Origin: CALSMU01 sp965230225
GTDB taxonomy: Bacteria > Bacteroidota > Bacteroidia > Flavobacteriales_D > Parvicellaceae
DNA: 64,000 nt
Assembly: GCA_965230225.1 (NCBI GenBank)
Contig: CBDDKM010000010.1
Location: 744,001-808,000 of the forward strand
Direction: 5' to 3'
Part shown: positions 1-8,097 of the stretch, piece by piece
Numbering within the stretch: the first letter of the stretch is position 1
How the letters are laid out: every line of letters begins with the position of its first letter
The notes under the pieces: generated by a model
Told to the model about the DNA's origin: nothing
Databases searched by the model: none
What the model saw: the letters and a program-made list of their open reading frames with translations, nothing else
Program-made: the position numbers and the translations under genes

Positions 1-1
1 A

Positions 2-124
2 CCAGGTAAATATTCTGTTGAAGTAGAGGCGAATGGTTACGAACTACAAGCATTTGATTTAGTAGTTTCTGAATTTGCCGCCGACAACGGGATCAATAAG
101 AAGTCGTACAAGATCTCAAAATAA
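2..124 (+). CDS. C-terminal end of an unidentified protein (cut by window start)
   Basis: An open frame enters from the left edge and stops with TAA at 122-124, giving the last 40 residues of a protein. The piece contains PGKYSVEVEANGYE, which resembles the closing strands of carboxypeptidase-regulatory-like or OmpA-associated beta-sandwich domains common in Bacteroidota. That resemblance is weak and the family is not assigned. The next gene starts 3 bases after the stop, so the two may be co-transcribed. Confidence 0.6.
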   Translation, partial: PGKYSVEVEANGYELQAFDLVVSEFAADNGINKKSYKISK

Positions 125-127
125 TTA

Positions 128-895
128 ATGAATTTACAACTCAACCGTCCTCTTGCTTTCTTTGATTTAGAAACAACTGGAATTAACATTTCACAAGATC
201 GAATTGTTGAAATAGCTATCGTCAAAGTACATCCTGATGGAAATAGAGAATCCTACTCTAAAAAAGTAAACCCTACTATTCCAATACCTCTGGAAGTTTC
301 AGAAATACATGGCATTTATGATCTGGATATTATCGATGCCCCAACTTTTGCTGATTTAGCACAAGAGGTTAAGGAATTCATTGCGGATTGTGATCTAGCC
401 GGTTACAATTCTAATCGATTTGATATTCCGGTACTGGTTGAAGAATTCTTAAGAGTTGGTATTGATCCAGAAATGGAAAACCGCAAATTCATTGATGTAC
501 AAAACATTTTCCACAAGATGGAACAACGTACGTTGGTAGCTGCATACAAGTTTTATTGCCAGAAAGATCTTTCTAATGCCCATAGCGCTGAAGCTGACAC
601 TATGGCTACCATAGATGTCCTGGAAGCTCAATTAGGTAAATATCAGGAGTTAGAAAAAGATGTTAACTACCTAAGCGACTTCACTCAAATGGGAGTAAAA
701 ACCCTTGATTTTGCCAAAAGAATAGGGCTTAATAAGGATGGTGAACCAATATTTAACTTTGGTAAAAACAAAGGTCGTTTGGTCTCAGAAGTTTTTAAAA
801 GAGAACCAGGGTACTATACCTGGATCATGAAAGGCGACTTCTCCCTTGATACTAAAAACAAGTTTAAAAAGATACACGAACAGCTACAGTCATGA
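128..895 (+). CDS. DnaQ-like DEDDh 3'-5' exonuclease
   Basis: 255 residues. The Exo I motif is FDLETTG with Asp13 and Glu15. Exo II is AGYNSNRFDIPVL near residue 100 and Exo III is NAHSAEADTMAT near residue 155 (His and Asp). This is the DEDDh set of the DNA polymerase III epsilon-like exonuclease superfamily, which removes nucleotides from DNA 3' ends using two metal ions. The C-terminal part (about 200-250, FNFGKNKGRLVSEVF and a Tyr/Trp-rich end) matches a small domain often fused to such exonucleases (DUF3820-like). No polymerase domain is present, so a stand-alone repair or degradation nuclease is more likely than the replicative proofreader. It overlaps the next gene by 4 bases (ATGA). 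Confidence 0.88.
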   Translation: MNLQLNRPLAFFDLETTGINISQDRIVEIAIVKVHPDGNRESYSKKVNPTIPIPLEVSEIHGIYDLDIIDAPTFADLAQEVKEFIADCDLAGYNSNRFDIPVLVEEFLRVGIDPEMENRKFIDVQNIFHKMEQRTLVAAYKFYCQKDLSNAHSAEADTMATIDVLEAQLGKYQELEKDVNYLSDFTQMGVKTLDFAKRIGLNKDGEPIFNFGKNKGRLVSEVFKREPGYYTWIMKGDFSLDTKNKFKKIHEQLQS

Positions 896-1506
896 AAATA
901 ATTTGCATTGGAAGGAACTACGCAGATCATGCTAAAGAACTAAACAATCAGATTCCGGAAGAGCCGGTATTTTTCATGAAACCGGACTCTGCTTTACTTC
1001 CTAAAAAAGCACCTTTTTTCTATCCTAATTTTACCAAGCAACTTAATTACGAAATTGAAATCGTTTTAAAAATTTGTAAACTCGGAAAAAATATCACTCC
1101 TAAGTTTGCACATTCCTATTACGAGGAAATTGGGTTAGGGTTAGATCTAACTGCCAGAGATGTTCAACAACAATGTAAAGAAAAAGGACTACCATGGGAA
1201 AAAGCTAAAGCCTTTGACTATTCTGCTCCCCTATCCAGAACATTTATCCCTAAAACTGAATTTTCCAATATGAATGATATCAATTTCAGGTTGGATAAAA
1301 ATGGAGAAACCGTTCAGAATGGAAATACAGGAGACATGCTTTTCGATTTTGATCAACTGATTTGTTACCTATCTCAGTTTCTTACTTTAAAAATTGGCGA
1401 CTTAATCTTTACCGGAACACCTGCAGGAGTTGGAGAAATGGCCATTGGAGATCACCTGGAAGGATATATTGGCGACCGTAAAATGATTGAGCTTAAGGTA
1501 AAGTAA
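892..1506 (+). CDS. Fumarylacetoacetate hydrolase (FAH) family protein
   Basis: 204 residues, the length of the short single-domain FAH family (YcgM/FAHD1 type). The N-terminus MKIICIGRNYADHAKE, the metal-binding region NYEIEIVLKI (two Glu residues) and the C-terminal LIFTGTPAGVGEM loop are all characteristic. Family members are Mg-dependent acylpyruvate hydrolases, oxaloacetate decarboxylases or tautomerases acting in the cytosol; the substrate cannot be read from sequence. The ATG overlaps the stop of the exonuclease gene by 4 bases, indicating translational coupling. It converges on the large surface-protein gene with no gap. Confidence 0.88.
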   Translation: MKIICIGRNYADHAKELNNQIPEEPVFFMKPDSALLPKKAPFFYPNFTKQLNYEIEIVLKICKLGKNITPKFAHSYYEEIGLGLDLTARDVQQQCKEKGLPWEKAKAFDYSAPLSRTFIPKTEFSNMNDINFRLDKNGETVQNGNTGDMLFDFDQLICYLSQFLTLKIGDLIFTGTPAGVGEMAIGDHLEGYIGDRKMIELKVK

Positions 1507-4500
1507 TTACTCAGTAACCTTTAGGTACTGCCCCTTAATGGTAGTATTATCTAACCTGATGAAATAAAGGTATATCCCGTCTTCCTGATCAGTGATATCA
1601 ACATTTATGTTGGAAGTATTTCCAATTGATTTCATCCAGACCCTCTCTCCTATCACATTATAGATTTCTATGCTCGCTCCAATCAATGGTTGATTCAATT
1701 GCACATAAAAATCTCCATTACCCGGATTAGGGAATAACTTCACCTCATTTTGATCCAATTGATCTATAGAATTAGCAGTTCCAACAGAAAGGCTTTCAAC
1801 AACATTACAACCATTATTATCCAATACATTCAGCTGATAAATTCCTGAACACAAATTTTGGAAAGAACTTACCACATTAGACGATGAAGACAAGCTAAAC
1901 TGATATGGAGGAACTCCACCAATTCCTGAAGGAGTTATTTCAGCGTCACAGCACCCTGAGCATGATTCGTCTTCTATTTGAGCATTTGCTTCCAATATAG
2001 AAGGGTTCTCTAACACTACAGTATCCACTCCGGCTGCACAACCACTCCATCCGTTGGTCTCTATGATGTAAATACCAGGAGATAATCCAGATAATGTATC
2101 CCCTCCAATTTGCCCTGAAACCGTAGAGATTATTGTTCCGGTTCCATCTTTCCAGATATAATCTGAACCACTTAAGGAATGAGTATTAACCATAATGGCT
2201 CCATTTTGATCTCCACTACATACAATCTCACTTACATCAATATCATTTCCTTTTACAAAATGTAAGATGAATCTGGTGTTTTCATTACAAACTCCCTGAG
2301 TAAATGAATATGAGCTATCCACCATAAAATTAGTTAAGGTTCCTGTTTGGGTATCTTCTAAAAAGAAACAATCTCCCGGTACGTCCGTTAAATCTGTAGC
2401 GGTAATTGTACCACTTCCACCAGACGGAACAGTAATCAATAACTGTATGCTTTTATAGGCAGTAATATCTTCTAATGAGTTAATGGAGTATTTAAGTCCA
2501 TTTACTTCGGTATACATTCTTGGTGTGGTAGTAAAATTGGCTGTAAATGCCTGAGCATCGTAATTAGGGTCTAAGTCATCAGTAGCGTCCGCATCAAAAC
2601 GGATTACAGTTTCGTCTGTTTGTCCAGCCATCTCAAACTCCAAACGAATATGATCTGAAGATATTTGAGATTTAATAAATGTTTGGTCTTGATCTACTTT
2701 ACAGTTCTCATGTATGATTAGAGAAGGAGAAGCCGCTGTAGTTTGAACATACATAGCCTGCCATGGGGCGATATACCTACTACCTCCATTTACACCTATT
2801 CCAAATACATATGAGGCATATTGTTGTAAATCAGGGTTCCAAACATACAAAGCATTCGCTATATTGGTTTTGGACCAATTAGGCGAGTCCCAATCAATGG
2901 TACACGGGTAAGGGTTAGCTACCAGGTTCCAACCATCATCTCCTGCATTTCCAGCTGCTGGGGTATAAGTTACACCGTAATCAATATCGCCCACGTTAGT
3001 CGTTCCATTTACGTCAATAGTAAATGGTTGAGTTCCTGTACTGGTATCACCACACCAAATCCAAACACCCTGACCGGCATTTAAAGCATCGGTAATTCCG
3101 GAAGGAGCATAAAGTCCATCATCATAAGTAGTTCCGGTTACTTCATTATAAAACCACATGGATTCCCATGGGTCTACAGCTGATGGCCAGGTTGGATAAT
3201 CAGTTCCCGGAAATCCACTGGTAATAAAATCATCATTAAAATCATCCAATGTTCCATCGCTTACGGGAAGGGTTAAAAAGCGCCAATGGGTTGCTCCGGC
3301 ATCTATGTATCGATTAAACGAAATATTACCTGAAATCGGATTAGAGAAGGTACAATTGGAAGTGGTAGAAAACACATTTCCTGTTGTTGGATTAGTCCCA
3401 TCCGAAAAAATGGTAGCTAACAATGGGTCAAGTAAACTATACCTATTCTCGTTTTCATAAATACCTGAAGTATAAACCACATCAAGAGTAGACCCAGAAG
3501 GTACGTAAAGCGTTTCAGAAGAAGCAGAACCTGAACAGGAATAATTACCTGAAGCAACACCATCAATTAATATGGTAATATAACCTCCATTCCACCCATC
3601 TCCATAAGAGTCTGTCATGTCTAATCTATACTGACAAACCCCTTTAATTTCTGGTATTCTTGCGGTTCCAGAAGCATTAGATAATAGCTCTACCCTATTA
3701 TTGGTATTAACCGTTCCTCCATTCATGTAAAAACTACCCTGAACAGCATAATTACCCGAATTAAAACTTATTCCAGAAACACTATTTACAGTAAGGTTAT
3801 TAAATGTTTGAGTCCCACCATCAACGGTATTGGGCCCCATTCCCTCAAAAGAAACATTTCCGGAAGCAGTTACTAAACTTCCATTATTCAACCAATTACC
3901 ATGAACCTCAAGCGTTTCGGTACTATTAAAAGATAAAGTCGCTCCACTTTGTATATCAATGTCCTGAGTCTTTGCATCATAAGTACTAATAATAGGAGAA
4001 AAAGTAGTTCCTGAAGGTATAACAGTATTCATAGATGCTGTTGGCACACCTGTTGTCCAGTTAGATGGCTCAAACCAATCGGTACTAGTTCCTCCAATCC
4101 AGGTGGTAGAATTACCCGGGATAAACACCATTCTTATTTGAGGTTTATCATTGGAAGTGGTATTTGGAGTTGAACCACACGAATTTCCATTGGCATCCGT
4201 CCATCTATATCTGTATCCGTTAGTTGTATTATATACCCTTACCTTACCAGAAGCATTCCATGAGGGAGTAACTCTTGACCAGCAAATCTCAACTCCAATA
4301 TTATTAACCCCATCCCAGGTAAACCCATTATCCATCGCAATCATATCGTATCCTCCAGCGGTAGGATTATAAGTATGGGAATTTTTTACAGTTGTCCAAC
4401 CTGTTGTACCCAAAGCAGAAGAAACATCAGTTTGAGTAGTATGCTTTAATTTGATAGTATAACCAGGTATATTATAAATGGGAGATTCGGTTACATAAAA

Positions 4501-4728
4501 GCCCAGCTCAGTAATTGGCGAGGTAGTGGATGCACCAGCTGCACTTAACTCCGAAGCGGTATAAACAAACTGGCAAACCGTACGTCTGTAATAAATATTA
4601 ACCGGAGAACTATTGTAATTTGAGCTTTCAGTAGACCCGGAACCTAAGCCAATAGTCTGCCCGAAGGAATCGATTCCTATCAATACCCCTATCGTCAATA
4701 ACAGCAATAATTTCTTTGTACTCTTCAT
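1507..4728 (-). CDS. Large T9SS-exported surface protein with SprB-type repeats
   Basis: 1073 residues from the ATG at 4728, which gives a clean Sec signal MKSTKKLLLLLTIGVLIGIDSFGQ; the open frame extends 19 codons further upstream without a signal peptide, so the inner start is preferred. After the signal come beta-rich segments with Trp-Gly-Gly motifs near residues 230-260. About residues 830-980 hold two SprB-like repeats (GLSPGIYIIE, CSGIYQLNV). The end is a type A T9SS sorting domain (KLFPNPGNGDFYVQL to GIYLYFIRLD). It should be secreted through the outer membrane and anchored or released at the surface, as an adhesin or gliding-type protein. Ligand unknown. It is preceded by about 150 bases without a gene. 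Confidence 0.88.
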   Translation of the reverse strand: MKSTKKLLLLLTIGVLIGIDSFGQTIGLGSGSTESSNYNSSPVNIYYRRTVCQFVYTASELSAAGASTTSPITELGFYVTESPIYNIPGYTIKLKHTTQTDVSSALGTTGWTTVKNSHTYNPTAGGYDMIAMDNGFTWDGVNNIGVEICWSRVTPSWNASGKVRVYNTTNGYRYRWTDANGNSCGSTPNTTSNDKPQIRMVFIPGNSTTWIGGTSTDWFEPSNWTTGVPTASMNTVIPSGTTFSPIISTYDAKTQDIDIQSGATLSFNSTETLEVHGNWLNNGSLVTASGNVSFEGMGPNTVDGGTQTFNNLTVNSVSGISFNSGNYAVQGSFYMNGGTVNTNNRVELLSNASGTARIPEIKGVCQYRLDMTDSYGDGWNGGYITILIDGVASGNYSCSGSASSETLYVPSGSTLDVVYTSGIYENENRYSLLDPLLATIFSDGTNPTTGNVFSTTSNCTFSNPISGNISFNRYIDAGATHWRFLTLPVSDGTLDDFNDDFITSGFPGTDYPTWPSAVDPWESMWFYNEVTGTTYDDGLYAPSGITDALNAGQGVWIWCGDTSTGTQPFTIDVNGTTNVGDIDYGVTYTPAAGNAGDDGWNLVANPYPCTIDWDSPNWSKTNIANALYVWNPDLQQYASYVFGIGVNGGSRYIAPWQAMYVQTTAASPSLIIHENCKVDQDQTFIKSQISSDHIRLEFEMAGQTDETVIRFDADATDDLDPNYDAQAFTANFTTTPRMYTEVNGLKYSINSLEDITAYKSIQLLITVPSGGSGTITATDLTDVPGDCFFLEDTQTGTLTNFMVDSSYSFTQGVCNENTRFILHFVKGNDIDVSEIVCSGDQNGAIMVNTHSLSGSDYIWKDGTGTIISTVSGQIGGDTLSGLSPGIYIIETNGWSGCAAGVDTVVLENPSILEANAQIEDESCSGCCDAEITPSGIGGVPPYQFSLSSSSNVVSSFQNLCSGIYQLNVLDNNGCNVVESLSVGTANSIDQLDQNEVKLFPNPGNGDFYVQLNQPLIGASIEIYNVIGERVWMKSIGNTSNINVDITDQEDGIYLYFIRLDNTTIKGQYLKVTE

Positions 4729-4884
4729 AGTGTGGCGCTGACAAATAGTTGAGGGTGAAATTATTATCAGGGTTACAAGATACAAAAGCCCTATCAGTAT
4801 GTCAATTAACTATCCAATAATTACATTATTGAATTAGAACCATTGAAGAAAGTGTTAGAATCATGGAGTAACTGAGTAAATCAA

Positions 4885-6528
4885 TCAACCAATTCGGATT
4901 AATTTCTTTACATCCACCTCTCCATCAGCATTTACTATTCTTAGTAAAAGCACATCGTCTTCCATGCCATCTACCTCCAACTTAATTAAATTCTTACCAG
5001 TTTTAACCTTATAACCTTTCGAGTATATAATTTTCCCCTCTGTAGTCAATAACTCCAAATAAACCATTTGGTTGTTGGAGCTTACGTAAACCACTTGAGT
5101 ATTTTGTTGAAATGGGACAGGAAACACTCGTTCAATTATATCCTGCTGAGGAGTTAAGTACTCTACTCCGGTTTGTTCGTTGTAGATTTTATAAAAATCC
5201 GGTATACCAAACCCCAACAAAGAGTCAGGAGCGTTGTACTGGGAAGATGATTGCTCAACAAGCATTTTGATATCCATGTTACTTTTATCCGGTAAAGCTT
5301 GCCACAGGCATGCTACCATTCCTGCCATCATTGGAGAACTAAATGAAGTACCGTTCCCTTGCATAATTTCGTTTGCCCATGGAGAAATCATATATGTATT
5401 CCATCCCACCGAACAAACATTTGGTTTTACATCTCCATCTGAAGAAGGACCAACGCTACTAAAGGGAGCTCGAATTCCTAAACTATCCACAGCTCCCACT
5501 GTTAAAACGCTATCAGCATCTGCTGGAGTGGTAATGTATTGCCATGGACTCGCCCCTGAATTTCCTGCACTGGTACACAGTAGAATTCCTTTTGAGGCAG
5601 CAATGTCCGAAGCAATTGCTATAACAGTGGTGTTACCATCCATATCTGCATAAGTATGGTTCTGTAAAGTATCATCAAATTCAGAATAGCCAAGTGAAGT
5701 ATTAATAATATCAGCTCCTACAGAATCTGCATACTCTGCAGCCAGTACCCAATTATATTCTTCCAACCATGTTTCGGAACCGGCATCTTCGGTTCGCAAT
5801 AAATGAAAACTTGCTTCGGGGGCGGAACCTATAAATACTCCTTCTTGCTTACCTGCAATAACAGATAACACAGCAGCACCATGATAATGATCTTCATAAA
5901 CAGAATCTCCACCTGCTACAAAGTCTTTGGTGGATAGTATTCGTCCATCTTCAAAAACGTGCTGCAGTCCATCCAATTGATCTGCATTGAAAAAACCTGC
6001 ATCAATTACTGCAATGTGCATTCCCTGCCCTCTAAACCCCATGTCCTGAAGTTGGTAAGCGTTGTGTAAAGCAAGTTGATTGTACCCATAACCATAAGGG
6101 TAATGATACACAACAGAAGCGTTAATTATGCTTTTATCCTCAAGCGGAATAATCTTTTCTTCAAGTGGTTTTTTGAACAGCTTTACTTGCCGAATTTGGT
6201 TAACAAATGTATAATTCTGAATAGAATCCAATGCCAGGGTGTCTTTTGTGTCCAGAATAACTGCATTGAACCATTTCGATTTTCCCAGAAGCACAAAATT
6301 CCCGGAATTCATTATAGAGTCAACGTAAGAATCATTTACTGGTAAATCCTTAATATCAATATTAATTCCCTGATTGTCTCTTCTTTGAATTGCACGCTCA
6401 GATAAGTACTGATCGGGCTGTGAAACGGAATAAGGAGTGTTGAGTTTATCGGTAAAAGTAATCCAATATTTACTTGCAAAACAAGTTTGAATTAGCCCTA
6501 AAAAAATGAATAGTAAAATCCCTCTCAT
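4885..6528 (-). CDS. Secreted subtilisin-like (S8) serine protease
   Basis: 547 residues. Signal peptide MRGILLFIFLGLIQTCFA, then a propeptide-like region. The S8 catalytic triad is visible as HIAVIDAGF (Asp, near 175), YHGAAVLSVIAG (His, near 217) and GNGTSFSSPMMAGM (Ser, near 395). The last 85 residues, starting near VEYLTPQQDIIERVFPVPF and ending VKKLIRIG, form a short beta domain resembling T9SS sorting domains, so export by T9SS is likely. Its ATG overlaps the TAA of the lipoprotein gene upstream by one base (TAATG), placing it at the end of a MORN-lipoprotein-protease operon. Substrates are unknown. Confidence 0.9.
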   Translation of the reverse strand: MRGILLFIFLGLIQTCFASKYWITFTDKLNTPYSVSQPDQYLSERAIQRRDNQGINIDIKDLPVNDSYVDSIMNSGNFVLLGKSKWFNAVILDTKDTLALDSIQNYTFVNQIRQVKLFKKPLEEKIIPLEDKSIINASVVYHYPYGYGYNQLALHNAYQLQDMGFRGQGMHIAVIDAGFFNADQLDGLQHVFEDGRILSTKDFVAGGDSVYEDHYHGAAVLSVIAGKQEGVFIGSAPEASFHLLRTEDAGSETWLEEYNWVLAAEYADSVGADIINTSLGYSEFDDTLQNHTYADMDGNTTVIAIASDIAASKGILLCTSAGNSGASPWQYITTPADADSVLTVGAVDSLGIRAPFSSVGPSSDGDVKPNVCSVGWNTYMISPWANEIMQGNGTSFSSPMMAGMVACLWQALPDKSNMDIKMLVEQSSSQYNAPDSLLGFGIPDFYKIYNEQTGVEYLTPQQDIIERVFPVPFQQNTQVVYVSSNNQMVYLELLTTEGKIIYSKGYKVKTGKNLIKLEVDGMEDDVLLLRIVNADGEVDVKKLIRIG

Positions 6529-7193
6529 TACTTACCATAAGCAGTAATCGTCATCTCTATTTCGTAACCTTGATTGATATCGGTTACCATAGCATTATTG
6601 ATGTCTAAATCTGCCATTTTTTTATAAATCAGTCCCACATTTTTTGCGTACACTTCCCATCCTACTTCGTACTCTACAACATTAAAGTTTTCCTCCCACT
6701 CCACCGTAACGGTAGAATCAAAAGTTAAATTGTTATACTCTTTTTCATCGTGTATGCTATCATAGCTAAATTCCCACTCATTTTCGGTATTAAAAGCATT
6801 ACCGTCCCAATACTTACTGCTATTAACAGGGAACACCATCTTGGTATATCTAATGTTCTCCTCCACCCTTTCAGCAGTAGTTTGAGTTCTGTTTGCGTAC
6901 CAAACATCTTTCATCGCCCATGCATCTGTGGGTAAAGTTCTCCAAAACCGTTCAATGCGGTAAGTAGTCCTACCTTCCAAATCAACAAATTCTTCGGTAA
7001 TTTCTTCTCTCAATAAATATTCGTTGGTATCACTTACTCCACCGGCATGGTTTATTTCAACCACCTCGTACTCCATCCAGGTGCCAACGTCTATGGGGAA
7101 ATAATTGTAATGATAATCTATGGTTGAAACCGGGTCCTTTTTACAAGCAAACACCAGCAACATCAGGGGTAATATATATAATAGTTTTTTCAA
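6528..7193 (-). CDS. Predicted lipoprotein of unknown function
   Basis: 221 residues. The N-terminus MKKLLYILPLMLLVFACKKDP carries a lipobox with the acylated Cys at 17, so the mature protein sits on an envelope membrane. The rest is soluble, rich in Tyr, Trp and Glu with alternating hydrophobic residues, suggesting a beta-rich fold; I recognise no named domain. Bacteroidota often have such proteins annotated as hypothetical lipoproteins. It lies between the MORN-repeat gene (no gap) and the subtilisin gene (1-base overlap), so the three are probably one transcript. Confidence 0.8.
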   Translation of the reverse strand: MKKLLYILPLMLLVFACKKDPVSTIDYHYNYFPIDVGTWMEYEVVEINHAGGVSDTNEYLLREEITEEFVDLEGRTTYRIERFWRTLPTDAWAMKDVWYANRTQTTAERVEENIRYTKMVFPVNSSKYWDGNAFNTENEWEFSYDSIHDEKEYNNLTFDSTVTVEWEENFNVVEYEVGWEVYAKNVGLIYKKMADLDINNAMVTDINQGYEIEMTITAYGK

Positions 7194-7943
7194 TTAGCCT
7201 TTATTCTTTTTGACTTGTTCGAGGTGTTTCTCCAACTTCTCTCCTTCAAGCACTTTTCCCTCCTTATAGTAGATTTTCTTCTTCAAAGTTCCATCATTTT
7301 CGTAAAATTTCCAAAAACCATTTTTTACTGTATGTTTATAGAACCCCTCGATTTCTACTCTTCCACTAGAAAAATACCACTTAATTCTGCCATCAAAATA
7401 CCCATCTTTATAGTTCCCCTCGGCTTTCAATTTCCCAGAGGTATAGTATTGTTTCCAAGAGCCTTCTTTTACTCCATTTTTGTATCTGGTTACTTCGTAT
7501 TTCTTGATTTCCTTTTTTTGTGGATCTGCCGGATAATATACCACACATGTTCCATGAAGGTCTCCGTTTAAGTATTGATCTTTACTAAGCACCTCTTTCT
7601 TATCATTGAAATACCACCATGTACTATCTTTCTTTTGGTCCAAATATTTTCCGGTGGCCATTAAATTTCCGTTGGGATGGTACATTTTAGTATAAGCCAC
7701 CTCTCCTCCATTATGAAAAGTAGTAACCGCAGATGCTTCACCAGTAGTGTAGTAATACGTAAACCTACCTATTGGCTTATCATCTTTAAAAGTACCTACA
7801 TAACGCTTCTGTTTAGAACCTTCATGATACTTTACCCACTTCCCTTGCTTTCTTCCTTTAGAATCAGTTTTATTGATATCCTGACCATAATTAACAAGCA
7901 TTAAACAAGACAATACCGGCAGTAAAAACAATCGCATTTTCAT
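7194..7943 (-). CDS. MORN-repeat (YwqK-like) protein
   Basis: 249 residues with signal peptide MKMRLFLLPVLSCLMLVNYGQ. The body is a run of MORN-like repeats of about 20-23 residues with the pattern (Y/F)xxG(K/R)x(D/E)G...W..YY, for example GSWKQYYTSGKLKAEGNY and DGRIKWYFSSGRVEIEGFY. The family is widespread in Bacteroidota and is often labelled a YwqK-like antitoxin because of a distant relative, but a signal peptide argues for an envelope or secreted role. The last residues are basic (VKKNKG). It is the first gene of a three-gene operon and is preceded by a TATCTTTG -7 element. Confidence 0.85.
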   Translation of the reverse strand: MKMRLFLLPVLSCLMLVNYGQDINKTDSKGRKQGKWVKYHEGSKQKRYVGTFKDDKPIGRFTYYYTTGEASAVTTFHNGGEVAYTKMYHPNGNLMATGKYLDQKKDSTWWYFNDKKEVLSKDQYLNGDLHGTCVVYYPADPQKKEIKKYEVTRYKNGVKEGSWKQYYTSGKLKAEGNYKDGYFDGRIKWYFSSGRVEIEGFYKHTVKNGFWKFYENDGTLKKKIYYKEGKVLEGEKLEKHLEQVKKNKG

Positions 7944-7993
7944 AGTACTATAATTTCAATTCGAAGATACAAAATCAATAACCTTGCCGAGAG

Positions 7994-8001
7994 CAAAGAT
8001 A
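7994..8001 (-). promoter_or_regulatory. Promoter -7 element TATCTTTG
   Basis: The minus strand reads TATCTTTG, an exact match to the Bacteroidota -7 consensus TAnnTTTG, 50 bases upstream of the MORN-repeat gene start. No clear TTG -33 element is seen at 19-21 bases, so the call rests on the -7 box alone. Confidence 0.5.
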
Positions 8002-8055
8002 TGAACAGTTCTATAATGGATTTTTTTTCTGATGGTTACATCAGAGCAAAAAAAA

Positions 8056-8076
8056 AGCATCCGGAATGCGGATGCT
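8056..8076 (-). terminator. Intrinsic terminator of the M13 peptidase gene
   Basis: Arms AGCATCCG (8056-8063) and CGGATGCT (8069-8076) form a perfect 8-bp stem with a 5-base loop. On the minus strand it is followed by a run of nine T (8047-8055 on plus), typical of rho-independent termination, 22 bases after the M13 peptidase stop codon. Confidence 0.88.
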
Positions 8077-8097
8077 TTTCAATTTTGTTTAGTGGTA

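Noticed and set aside
4151..4372. Open frame on the plus strand inside the large T9SS gene
   Set aside because: It lies fully antisense to a coding region with clear domains, has no family signal and no promoter, so it is a shadow frame.
5234..5653. 139-codon plus-strand frame inside the subtilisin gene
   Set aside because: Antisense to the catalytic region of the protease; its composition mirrors the real frame and no start signals are present.
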